Of a DNA stretch of 64,000 bases, positions 34,044 to 45,160 are shown piece by piece; the stretch's first letter is position 1; the number at the start of each line of letters is the position of its first letter. Source of the stretch: Gnetum montanum (Eukaryota; Streptophyta; Gnetopsida; Gnetales; Gnetaceae). The notes under the pieces are model-generated. The model saw only the letters and a program-made list of their open reading frames with translations. It had not been told where the DNA came from and ran no database searches. The position numbers and the translations under genes are program-made. The DNA lies in assembly GCA_015680685.1 (NCBI GenBank), contig MNCI01030156.1:192353-256352 (forward strand). Reading direction: 5' to 3'.

Positions 34044-34495
34044 TCATCCTGGCATCATGATGGTAAACTGATACCATAGACTCGTCCTGGCATCATGACG
34101 GTAAACTGATACCATAGACTTGTTCTGGCATCATGACAGTAAATTGATACCACAGACTCGTTCTAGCATCATGACGGTAAACTACCACAGATGGTTTTGG
34201 CATTACGACCTAAAACTAATACCACAGAATAGTCCTGGAGCTATGACTTAAAACTAGCACCACAGAACATCCTGGCATCATGACGGTAAACTGACACCAT
34301 AGAGCTTTATCTGACATGACACTAAACTATCACACTCATTCACTAGAGTCCACTAAGACTATAAACTGGCTAGCCTCTTCATAGTCCCCCACGACTATAA
34401 GCTAGCATTGCACCGTCCGCTACGACAATAAACTAGCGACGTCCAAAGGATTATGACGTAAAACTAATCCACAATAGTCTGCTAAGACTATAAAA
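34044..34495 (+). repeat. Degenerate tandem array, units about 40-45 bp
   Basis: At least five clear units of the type CTGGCATCATGACGGTAAACTGATACCATAGACTCGT without exact identity, then shorter decayed units that keep the core (A)CGAC..TAAACTA (to about 34495). The core TAAACTA is shared with the 28-bp array upstream. Confidence 0.8.
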
Positions 34496-35721
34496 TGATG
34501 ACATCATCAACAACTTGGCATCATTTAAAAAGGCATGCTACTGTAATTGGCTATACGTGCTCACCAAGAACCTACCACCTGATTGGACACATAGATCCTG
34601 ATGAAATTGATGTTGTTCAAGACTTTGTTTGCCNGTACGTGCTCACCAAGAACCTACCACCTGATTGGCCACATAGATCCTGATGAAATTGATGTTGTTC
34701 AAGACTTTGTTTGCCTTGAAACTCCACATGATGGCTCCATTCCATTGGCTATGTTCAAGTTTAAATTGCTTTGGCTAACTAAATCATTTGTGGTTCCCTT
34801 GTCCCCTTGGAGCTGTGTTTGCAGGATAACACACTTGAGGCGTTCGTACACAGATGTATTCCATCATGATGACAAGGTATCACATTCTTCTTGACGTTCA
34901 CAACTGGGTTAATCAATCCATTCATAAGTACATTTCCAACTCCTGCCTCATTCCCCATTCCTCATCACGATCCTTTTACCCTACTCAATTATAGTCCCTT
35001 GATACAATATTCATCCCAAAACTCCTAATGCACTATTGTCCACTATGATTCTTGAGTAGTTGCAGCACAAAACACAACGCACAACACATGTTACAAATGC
35101 AAGCGCATGAGCATGAGTACAGCACAAAAAGTAAGCTCCTTCAAAGGGACTAAAAAAGAAATGAAAAAAAAGGATCAAAGAGAAAAATGCCCAGAAAAGG
35201 TCTTCATGACCCCAGGGATATCATAGACCAAAGATTATTGGTTCTTCTCATACAAGCCCCAGGCGAGAAGACAATTGTCTTGGGAGAACACTCATGCCAT
35301 GAATGATCATGTGGCACATCACCGCATGGCTTTTGCTATTTATAATGGGCCCCCTTAAACATAACACAAGGCTTTTGTTTCTCCAAAGAGCGCACCTCCA
35401 ATGTGCTGGTTCTAAGTCTACCAAAAATCTGGCTATTGACAAAGACCAATGACGCGACTTCCTCATGTGAGAGCACTCCTTTCCCACAATTCTGGCAATA
35501 CTTATAACCCTGGATCATCTTTTGATTTCCCCAGTGACAAACAATTCCCTTCTTTCCTTAAACCACATTTCCCTCAACCTAATGTACTTTTGAACACGAT
35601 GCGATGACATCTAGCCAGGGGCCAATAGACAATGCTTGGTACTTGGTTGTTCATGGTGTTTTGTACTTCTTTGTTGACACCTCTCGGGTAGATTCCTCTA
35701 GATGCAACAAAGAGGGGTCAA
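34496..35721 (+). other. Element N 3' untranslated region
   Basis: No convincing pol motif. An 80-bp duplicate (34554-34633 and 34636-34715) flanks the N at 34634 and is probably an assembly join. CAAAGAGGGG at 35708-35717 is a good polypurine-tract candidate just before the right LTR. Confidence 0.5.
34554..34715. repeat. 80-bp duplicate around a single N
   Basis: 34554-34633 and 34636-34715 differ at one or two positions and are separated by N at 34634 plus one G. Probable unmerged contig overlap. Confidence 0.8.
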
Positions 35722-36419
35722 TGAAACATCACAAAATTTTAGCCTAACACTTTGAAATAGGAATGACTTAAGTAACAAAAACTTGACTAAGGTTAAAATG
35801 CTCTTAATTTGAACAGGCAAGGCCCCCTCGGGGCCCCCTCATGGCTGTTCCAAGTTTCAACATCCAAGATCCAATATCTCAAGTTGAAATTGCACAAATC
35901 TTGCTACTCATGCTGAGGTCATGCCCAGGTCACATTGGTAGTGTGAGTCCAGCGTGAGTCTAGCGTAAGTGCCCTAAATCAGCCCCAAAACAAAGTCAAA
36001 ATAGCCTAATTTTGAAGGTACAAGTCACCCTAAAGGTCCACTAATGGTTACCCCAGGTTCCCAGCCCTCAGAATCCTCATTTCGAGCTCAAAAATACATT
36101 ATTTCCACTGCTTATGCCCAAGTCATGCCAAAGTCACACTGGGGTCACGCTGGAGCATGAGCCCAGCGTGATCAAACAGAAACTAGTCTAAATAAGCAGT
36201 GCCAAGCACAATTTTAGCATCAACTAAACTTCTAAAGATAGGAAACAGTTATACTTATTAACATTCTCCAAAAAATCAAAGTTCATGTGTAAAACATAGC
36301 ATTTTGGCTTGGTTACGCCTGGGTCATGCCTAGCTCACGCCCAGGTCACGTTGGGGTCACACTGGAGTCACGCTGACAGCGTGAGCCCAGCGTGAGTTAC
36401 CAAAATGGCTCAAATCAAG

Positions 36420-36427
36420 TATAAATA
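36420..36427 (+). promoter_or_regulatory. TATA box in the N right LTR
   Basis: AGTATAAATAGGCTC, 36 bases after the end of the TCACGCTGACAGCGTGA palindrome; mirrored exactly in the left LTR. Confidence 0.6.
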
Positions 36428-37254
36428 GGCTCAAAATCAACATATAGGTGGCCCCCAAGGGTAGGCAGCAGTTACACTTGAAGGATAGGCCTCAAAAATC
36501 AAGATTTGGTGTGAAATGAACCATTCCTACTAGCTCACACCTAGCTTACGCCTAGGTCACGTTGAGGTTACGCTGACAGCATGAGCCCAACGTGAGCTGC
36601 CAAAAGTGATCTAAAACACTTCAGAGACACGTCGAGGACACACCAGGGCAAGATCCACTCACGCTGACAGCCTTGGTAAAACAAAAAAAACATTTTGAAT
36701 CAATGTCCTGTAGCAGTCAATCCAAGAGACCATGAAGTTCCAAGCGAGTCGGAGTCAAATTTTAATTGCAAGTTCATTATAAATTTTCATTGTAAACTTC
36801 ACCATTTGTGAGCTTGTCAAGCCCTTACGCTCCTTCCATGGGCGTAAGCTAGCTTGCGTTGTAAGATATAGTGTACCTAGTCTAGAACGTAGTTTGCCCA
36901 TGTACACTTGTCACGTGATCCATTTTTCTCTCATCTTGCAGCCATTGATCTCATTCATTCCTACTCCCAGGCCTAGAAAAATGCATAAATACCCTGTTCA
37001 TGGACATAAACGGGGTTGGAAAAATTTGAAATAAGAAAATAAGTAATCCTAAGCCCAAATGCACGTGATTCCCAGTGCTTGTAAACACCTCGCATCAGAG
37101 CTTAAGATTCGACTTACAACGCAACTATGTTTTGACCAGTGCACATCTTGTCGATTAATACAACATTGTTCATTATTTGCCATCCATTGTCCTATTCTAA
37201 TTTACTTTTTGCATTGTTCCATTCCATTGCATGTTCCTGCATAGATTCTGCTTA

Positions 37255-37330
37255 CATTTACATTCCATTACATTTCATTACGTTTCATTACGTTTCTTTA
37301 TGTTTCTGTTATGTTACTTTCTGTTACATC
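37255..37330. repeat. Decamer repeat in the N LTR
   Basis: Repeated CATTACGTTT/CATTACATTT units, about seven imperfect copies. The left LTR has the complement (GTAACAAAACGTAATGAAACG type) at 28590-28665. The sequence is therefore part of the LTR and older than the insertion. Confidence 0.75.
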
Positions 37331-37549
37331 ATTTTTCTCTATTTCACGTTTCATGATGATAACCCCAGCACAGGCAATAGCATATGCTCGGGGAAGTTCT
37401 TTGTTGATCTGCATGTAGACCATCCAAGGCACTCTGCCTTCATTTTTTCAGCTTGCCCTCATGCGAAGGCAGGGTCATCTATGTCTCTCTGGAGATCTTT
37501 CGGAGTATATTTTTCCTCCAGCCTTACGCTAACGATTTCAGACAATACA

Positions 37550-38275
37550 CCCTATAACTAAATGATAACTCATCCTCGAGTTCTTTACAAAATTGGAAAG
37601 GTATGGGATTATTAACTAACACACGACACAACAAAACTAACACTAGAACATGATTGAACAAAATTGAACAACACATCCTCTAATGGCATGAAAATGGTTG
37701 AAAAGATCAAATGGTTCCAGGCAGTGGAGGTTCCTAAGGTTTCAAAGAACCTTTTTCTACTTCATGTGCACATGGTGGTTGAGGTGGCTATGGCTATCTT
37801 ATTGTAGTTGCCACTTCTAGTGGAAGGCGAAAGGCATCCAACTATGCCTTCATCTTTTTCTCCTTGCTCCAGGGATCATTCATAGTCCATGCAGCATCAC
37901 CACTGCGGACTAGAATGGGGATATCCCACAAACAAGGCATTATTGGGAACAACTCCTTCACATTGACAAACTAGGTTGCATATTTCTTACATTCAATATC
38001 GAACACCTTGAGTGTGTTTTGTAGCTCATGGTAGTCATTCATCCTCTTGGCCAGGTTCTTAGTAGTTAATCTTTGATTAGTGAACTTCACCTTGAAAACC
38101 TTGAGTTCTACATTTGCCACTACAAGCTTCTTCTTGGATTCCTTGTGGTGCTTGAAATCTACCTTATACAACAAGTACAAGTTGATCATTTGTTTCTCCA
38201 ATTCAGACCACTGTCGTCCAGAAAATCAAGAGCAAATATCCATCACCTTAGGATAGACTAGATTCATTTACTATT
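37550..38275 (-). pseudogene. Element D ORF3 C-terminal fragment and 3' end
   Basis: Resumes element D after N. Near 37570 the plus strand has CTCATCCTCGAGTTCTTTAC as in C (42094 on). ORF3 is read on the minus strand: 38201-37971 gives EKQMINLYLLYKVDFKHHKE, KNLAKRMNDYHELQ and LKVFDIECKKY, closely matching A and C. At about 38275 the similarity stops, so the rest of D is deleted or rearranged. Confidence 0.75.
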
Positions 38276-41140
38276 TTTCTAAGAATTAGAACTATTTTCA
38301 TTTCACCATGTTTACTAGGAGTAGTAATGGTGCTAAAACATTAGTTATCATATACCTCATAGTGAGCTAAATCATATGCTTAGACCTCACTAGCTCCATG
38401 TGGAAAGATAAGGGTCTCAAACTTGAATCAATTACTAGCATAATGACATTTTCTTGTCCATAAATTATGATATGGTTGCACGTGAAATGCCTGTGACTTG
38501 TATGGTTGGGTGTTGGATTTCTCCACCATTAATAATTCATGTATAGCACAATAGCCATAAAATGCACCCACCAAGCATGATCATAAAAAAGGAATATATA
38601 ATAATCTCAAAGTGCTAAAGAGTAGGATCTTAGCAACCATATGCATAGAGGTTAATCATGTAAAATCTACATGAGAAACTTAGATACACTCACATAAAAG
38701 AAGTAAGCATTAATCACACCAATGAGAATGAACTAGAATACTTTCAAAATTTCAAAGATCATAACTAGCAATAGTACATAGCCACTAGCATCCATCCTCA
38801 ACTAGGATTGAGGTCTCAAAAAAACCACAAGAGGACATAGGTAGAAAACTCATAACCTTATCCAAAAATAATTAGAGGAAGACCAAGATAAGATAGTAAT
38901 AGATCTTAACAGTAAGAAATCTCCAAAATATGCACATCTAAGTCTATCATCAAAGAGGGTGAAACCTCTAAAGAAAAAATTTAACAAGAGATGTGAGGTC
39001 GTAAAATAGAAAAAAATTAGAATGATCTATCTTCCAAAGGTCTCAAAAACATCAACTTAAATAAAATGTATTAAGGTAGATATTAAAGTCCAAGGGTAGC
39101 CATTTCCAAACCTTAAGAAGGGAACATAAGAATAACTAACCCATAATAAGGGTAATTGAACTTAAAGCATAAGAGGGAATCAAAGCAAGGACCTCATCAA
39201 AACTAATCTAGGAGGAAGTACACAATGCCTAAAGATGCACCCTTAATAATCAATCAACCAACAAGGAAAAATAATCCATGAATTCACATCTGAGTCATGG
39301 AAGGTACAAAGACAAGAGACAATGAGTGAAACCCAAATCAAGAGGAATGCAAACAAGGGATTTAAAATGCAATAGAAAGAAAGACATCCACACACAACTA
39401 GACAAACATACAATTGGGAGCACAAATGTACATTAGTCTACCAATGACAATCGTTGTCCATCCAAATTTAGGCTCACAAAGAACACACATATGAAGGTCC
39501 TTCATCCTTAGGAACTAGACAAAATTATGTTCCTATACGTAAATCCAACATGTACTATATTCAAGATAAATGGGGGGGGTGTATGAATAGTACATCATGC
39601 ACATTCCAATTAATGTCATTGTGAAATATGTCATTGGTTGGAGACTGGAGTAGAGACCAAGTTCAATTCATCTTAGAGGAACCACTAAAGAATACAGATG
39701 GAAAGCTTCTTGAACAAAATTCCATGCGCTATTAGTATAACTTTTACTAACCACATTTATATGTAAAAATAGCTTGTCCAGCCACTAATGTAGACATAGT
39801 GAAGGAAAGCCCATCAACACAACCACATCTATTTGCAAGCATGACAACATAGCAATGGTTGTAGACATTAAAAGTATGGCTCCACATATGAAATCTCATA
39901 GGAACCTTACCACAAGGGTAACCTAATGATATATACAAGAGGTAGAACGAATATGATCCAATATCAAAATGATATCTAACTAGAAGGATAATAGATAAGA
40001 AACATCAAGTCTATAGTAGCTTGGAAGGACATCATACTCATCAAAAAAATTCAAAGAATGCTATGATATCATATGTAACAATGTTTCCTTGATGTTATCT
40101 AGTACCATGAGGAATTCCCTAGATTCATTAGACTTGAGAAAAAAGACATGGAGAATATGCCTCCAAGTAACAAGGCACCTACATCAATAACTTTGAAGGA
40201 AGCATGCAGCATATCCAAAACTTTTAAATTGAATATACATCTTTAGAAGAACATCTATGACTCTAAATGATGACTATAAAATAAGCATATAAATAACCCT
40301 ATAGACATCATTAGTAGGAGGATGACGATGTACCTATAGAGGGTGCCTCAATCCCAAACCTTTCACAATCTAGTACAAGGTTCAACAAGACACAGTACTT
40401 GGACTATCTACTGTAGCCTACCTACATATCTACATCCATCACAGAATTAGGCCTCATGTAGTTCTATGGATGTGAAGGTAACATGAAGAGGGTAAAGATG
40501 AAATAATAGGGTGGAGCCCTATTTCTTCTTAGAATTGCCAAGCCAAAGTGAATTTTCCAATACTTGAATGATACACACATACACCTCAAAGTATTCCATT
40601 ATTTTTAAATCATTGAAAGGAACTAGGAAAACTAGTAACCCTAAGATCTTTCTCACACAAACTTTGTCTTCTAATTAATAAAGTACTCTTTGTTTCAAGA
40701 AGGAATAACCAAAACCCTTCCCCATATTCAGCCTATTATTCATTATTTACTTTATATTTCTCATATTCTTTAAATGTACTAGTTTCGCTAGATTTTATTG
40801 GTATCGTTTGAGTATAATTGAATTTATCATTAATTTCATTAGTATTCATCTATATCCCTATTGATTTTAATCTTGGTTCATGCCTCTTCAATTTGTTATC
40901 ATTCATATATCGAGGATTAGATTGTTCCAAAAACCATTTACAACCATGAGTCATACATCGAAACATATGATTCATGCATGTGTTCTTATAGAGTTGTAAG
41001 AGAATAATTTTTTGAAAATACTCTATAACCACCTAAATTCATCAAGCCATGAATTTTGCTAAAATTTTATAAATATTTTTAAGAAGACTAATAGACCTTT
41101 AATTACTAATATGTTGAAGGTCTTCATTCTTATGAAGAAG
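38276..41140. other. No gene recognised
   Basis: 38440-38530 (GCACGTGAAATGCCTGTGACTTGTATGGTTGGGTGTTGG) weakly resembles the end of the Athila-type LTRs. Otherwise it is A/C-rich on the plus strand with scattered small frames (39243-39425 and 39747-39938, minus) that I cannot assign. Confidence 0.4.
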
Positions 41141-41145
41141 ATGAA

Positions 41146-42068
41146 TAATGAGCGGCTAGGTATCCCTATGTCCAACCATACAAATCACGAGTGTTCACGC
41201 GCGACTCGGTCGAAATCTGTAGACTGTAAGCACTTAACATACACTAGACTTCTAACCAGTGAAACCTTGGGTTAGAATGGTCGTTGTCATCCTAATCTTA
41301 CTTGTGAGGTTTTGTTTACGTTGGTTAAGTGAGATTAAGGCTAATGATTTTTATACCTTTTTAATTATCTTTTTGGTGACTAATCATCTCAGAAAATAAG
41401 GATAAAATATTAATTAATCTAAAAATTATGTTAATATAAATATTAATTATTCCTATCATAACTATCCAGTCCCATCTTCTGAGCATGTTCTGAGCATCTC
41501 CTAACACTTCTAGGTTACCAGACGTTATAGCATCACTGGGCTTACCAAGTGTCTGGGTTACGTTCGAGATGGTCATACTTATGTCTTAACGAACTACGAA
41601 TGAACAATAACGATTGAGATTATAATAATGAAAACATAAGTAATTAACAAGTAAATAATAAAGCATAAACGAGTAATTAATAAAGCATAAACATATTAAA
41701 CTATTAAATGCTTGAAATAACTAAGTCCAAATGCTGCAAGGAATGCTTGAACAGTTCGTCTTTATTATCGTCATGCCAATGGGCTCAGATACATCAATGC
41801 TCAAATAAAGATCTGATCACTTTTCTTACACCTGCTACAGGCACTTGGAAAATATTCTATCTCTTGTGGGAACAAATTGCAAGAGCTTCACTACAACTAC
41901 TCAAAAAGATGGATAAATGAGGTGGAAGGCCCTCATATTTATAGGCCGGGAAGGGTGGCTGCGTAAACAGGGCCATGTCGACGCAGGGAGGCTACATCAA
42001 TAGGCCCACATCGATGCGGCCCCATATATGCGGCCTAGTCAACACATTGACTAAATGACACTTCATCA
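41146..42068 (-). repeat. Element C 3' LTR
   Basis: Collinear with 53412-54300. On the plus strand it starts TAATGAGCGG (the terminal TG has become TA) and ends CACTTCATCA. Minus-strand TATA: CCTATAAATATGAGG near 41930-41945. The plus strand shows GGCCCCATATATGCGGCC at 42018-42035 in U3. Confidence 0.92.
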
Positions 42069-42249
42069 TACCCACACGACTGACAAAAAATTCATCCTCG
42101 AGTTACTTTACAATTTGGAAGGTATGGATTCTTATTTACAACTCACATAACTTAAACACATACATGACACACACATGACACAACATAAATTTCACCAAGT
42201 GCCCAAGTTACAAAGGGGAAAAAATTACAAAAATGACGGTGTTCAGAGA

Positions 42250-45160
42250 TAAAATTGAACACCTTGTCAGTCCTAGAGCCTCTGCTATGTAGGATGATGC
42301 ATAAAATTGCTGGAGAAGATCACACCATCCCTAGGGGCGATGGTTCTGATGGAACCTCTCCAGCCTTTGGCCCATGTGTGGGTGGCGGCATGGATGTCAA
42401 AAGTCCCATGGTAGCTGCAACTTCTAGAGGTAGCCAGAAAGCCTCCAAGAGAGTCCTCATTTTTTCTTCTTTGCTTCTGGGGTCGTTCACGGTCCAGGTA
42501 GCTTCTCCAATGTGTGTTGGAACTGGAACTTCCCAAGGGCAAGGCAGTGCTTGGATGAGTTCTTTTAAATTGACAAACTAGGCTACAAACTATTTGTGTT
42601 CGATATCAAACACTCGGATTAATGACTGCAGCTGCTGGTAGTCATTCATTCTTTGGGCCAGGTCCTCCGCGATGGTACGTTGGCCTTCAAAGATTGTGTA
42701 GAGAACCTCGAGTTCTGCATTTGCTATTGCCAAATTCTATTTTGTTGCCTTGTGCACTTGGAACTCACCCTCGTATAAGGAATATGAGGCAGCCACTTGT
42801 TTTTCTAACTCTAACTACGGTCTCTCGGTTGTGAGCATAGCCAGGTTTGCATATCGAAGGTTGGCCAATTCCATGTATTTTGTCATTTCTTCGATCTACA
42901 GCTCCTTTAGGCAGATTTCAGCTTTGTTGTAGGTGTTCAACTCATCAAATATGGATGGCCATATATCACCTCCCTCTTGGAGCTGCTGGAGCGCTTGGTT
43001 CATCTTGGCTTTAGTGACTTGAATGTGCTTCTCGTTCACCTCCTTCTGCAATTCCACTTGGTCCCTGTAATGATTTTTGACTTATTCAAACTTCAGGGCC
43101 TCATTTTTCCAAGCAGCAATTTTGATTGCAGACTTCTATCGCAATGCCCAAACCTCCTCCATTGACAGATTTCTATTTTCAGCTGCCAACCTTCTTATGT
43201 CTGTGTTCACCCTAGCTAGCTCCTCTTGCTATTGGTGGATGAAATCCTTCATGTGTTTGTCTTGTACATCAACATTGCGCAGGCGATGAACTTTTGCGGT
43301 CAACTGCACGTTCTCCTGGTGAACCTATGCCAAGTTCTTCTCTAAATAATACGCTCAGGCGTCTACTATGAAGTTGTCTAGGATCGTCGTCTCTCGCACA
43401 TCCTCAACAACCTCAAGTTTAAGCTGAAGCTATTGAAAAGCTTCATCTCTGGTGATTTCACGGTTGAGGATGGCTGGATCGGCAAGCTAGGCTTTTAATT
43501 GGGCTACCTCCGTTGCCAAGCACTGACAAGTGACTTGAGACACTTCTAGTTGCCCTTCCAAGATGATGCTCCTACACCTTGTCAATAGTAGCTACAACTA
43601 GATTGCAATGATGTTTTCCGGAAGGTCAAAGACATCTGGAAGCGGTTTCCTGGTTCCTACCAGTCGGTCCAACAATTCTTCATGTTGGGCTACATTAATC
43701 TTGCTACACAAAGTTCCAGTAGACACCTGTGCATTTTGTAGTCCATGAATGTTTGGTACAGGTGCTACTGGTGCATTGAGGACCGTAGCAATTATATCAG
43801 CAACCACTTCGGCTGCAACTTCCTGTCCCTAGTGCTGCATCACTAGGACTGTCACCTCTTCATCATCTTCCAAGCGTACTGAAAAAGTAGCAGCATTCCC
43901 TGAGATTTCAAAGAATAACTATTGTGTTGTGGTTGATACATCTCAGATGCTTGGATCTGTTCTGGGTGGAATTGGTGCTTAAGCGGTGGAAAATATCAAC
44001 CTTTCCCTTTCAAGAAAGCTAATTGATTGAGTCACTTGCCCCATGTGACTCATGGTAAGGCAATAGACCGAAGTATCTTCTCCTCCACCAGTCCTATCAG
44101 ATTGCTCTTGCTAGCTCAAGAGCATTTCTCGGAGCTCTTGGATGTATTCCATGGTGTTTTGCAAGCCCAGCTACATTGTTTGCATAGGTGGTGGAGGTGG
44201 TTGCTGCTCTTCCTCTGTCTATGTGGTGGCAGGTGTTTTATCTTTCATCATTTCTTGCCACGAGGCAATTGGGGCACGTTGAATGATATCATTAGAGTAT
44301 TGTGCTATCCATGCCCGTTTGCATAACTTTCGAATTAGGCAGGGAAAGGGAAGAGCTTGTCTTCCATGTTTTTTCTTAGCGAACCTTTTTTTAATTCCCA
44401 GAAACAATAGTTGTGGAAGACTCATGGGAAATTTCCCACACAAGGAGGCACATGCACGAGCAGAGAAGGCTGTGATTTTGTTGGGTCTTACCGTTGGATT
44501 CAAATGGTAAGATGCTATCTTGGAGTATACTCTCTCCGTAGTGGTCAAGGAGCTGAATTCCTTACGCTCTACCCCGTAGCACCATTGGATCCATTGAACC
44601 TTCACCTCTAGATCACCCTACTTTGGAATTTCTACCATATATGCCATAATTTCAGGCAACCCCAGAGCTTGTGCTATTGCTTCTGAAGAGTAAGAGACAT
44701 AAATTTCTTTGATTTTTACTCTTGACCTTGGTTGCTAATTCATCTAGAAGAGATAGGTTTCTCCTAAGTACCACTCACCATTGGTTTTGATGATTGGCCA
44801 CATCGGAGAGGTCTGCAATTGGAGCCTCACATCTTCTAGAGTGTTCTTGAGGAATGGTCCAGAATTTAACTCTTGGAGGACCGTCCGTTGCACCTTACGT
44901 GGCGTGATAGCATCAAGACAGGCTTGGGTCAAGGTGACCTTAAGCCGTGATGCTATCCCAGGAGTCTCATCCCCTAGCGATTGCATGCCAGGAATCTCCT
45001 CTTCGGGAATCTGGTGAATAGATTCCATGTCAAGTCATTCGCAGAAGGGCCAGTTGCATGAGAGCCCTTCGCATACTCTAGCGGTTGCACTCCTCGTTCC
45101 CTTCCCATGCATGGGCGCTTGTCCCTTGGTTGTGATAGTCCTTCGTCCCTTGGGTGCCAT
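42250..45160 (-). pseudogene. Element C ORF3, coiled-coil protein after pol
   Basis: Read on the minus strand from ATG at 45160-45158 (MAPKGRRTITTKGQAP). N-terminal domain: TLTQACLDAITPRKVQRT, TSPMWPIIKTNGEWYLGETY, EAIAQALGLPE, VQWIQWCYGVERKEFSSL, TTTERVYSKIASYHLNPTVR and NKITAFSARACASLCGKFP (45028-44219). A long coiled-coil half follows (about 43560-42560) with VHQENVQLTAKVHRLRN, YMELANLRYANLAMLTT and LAQRMNDYQQLQSLIRVFDI. About 960 codons in all, with perhaps 20 stops, mostly TAG. No membrane segment seen. It is the sister of ORF3 in A. The start is chosen because the ATG follows a good 3' splice site with one base between (see 45161-45383). Confidence 0.7.

Larger units (their letters stand above)
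28364..37549 (+). mobile_element. Element N: gag-protease element with inverted LTRs
   Basis: 9.2-kb unit inserted in element D. Its left end TGTATTGTTCGAAATCG is the reverse complement, with two or three changes, of its right end CGATTTCAGACAATACA. The homology continues inward for about 1.75 kb on each side (28364 to about 30105 against 35722-37549). Between them lie a leader, a Tat/Ogre-type gag and protease on the plus strand, and tandem repeats. I found no RT, RNase H or integrase. TG...CA ends and the 5-bp duplication are those of an LTR retrotransposon, but inverted LTRs are not normal. Confidence 0.75.
35722..37549 (+). repeat. Element N right LTR (native orientation)
   Basis: 1,828 bp, TGAAACATCA...GACAATACA, directly after a purine tract. 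U3 carries many CAGCGTGA/TCACGCTG words (35930-36610), including the palindrome TCACGCTGACAGCGTGA at 36368-36384, then TATAAATA at 36420-36427. A second TATA-like GCATAAATACC lies near 36981. 37255-37330 holds a decamer repeat of the TTACGTTTCA type. The promoter points right, into element D. Confidence 0.85.

Noticed and set aside
28364-37549. Mutator- or CACTA-type DNA transposon because of long inverted ends
   Set aside because: Termini are TG/CA, the duplication is 5 bp rather than 9 or 3, there is no transposase, and there is a gag-protease with purine tract and LTR-like promoters.
39243-39938. Minus-strand frames of 60-63 codons, possibly a transporter or transposase
   Set aside because: No motif could be matched and the surrounding frames are full of stops; not supported.
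42255-42581. Plus-strand 108-codon frame, and others opposite ORF3 of C
   Set aside because: Antisense shadows of ORF3; the minus strand shows blocks conserved in A and D.
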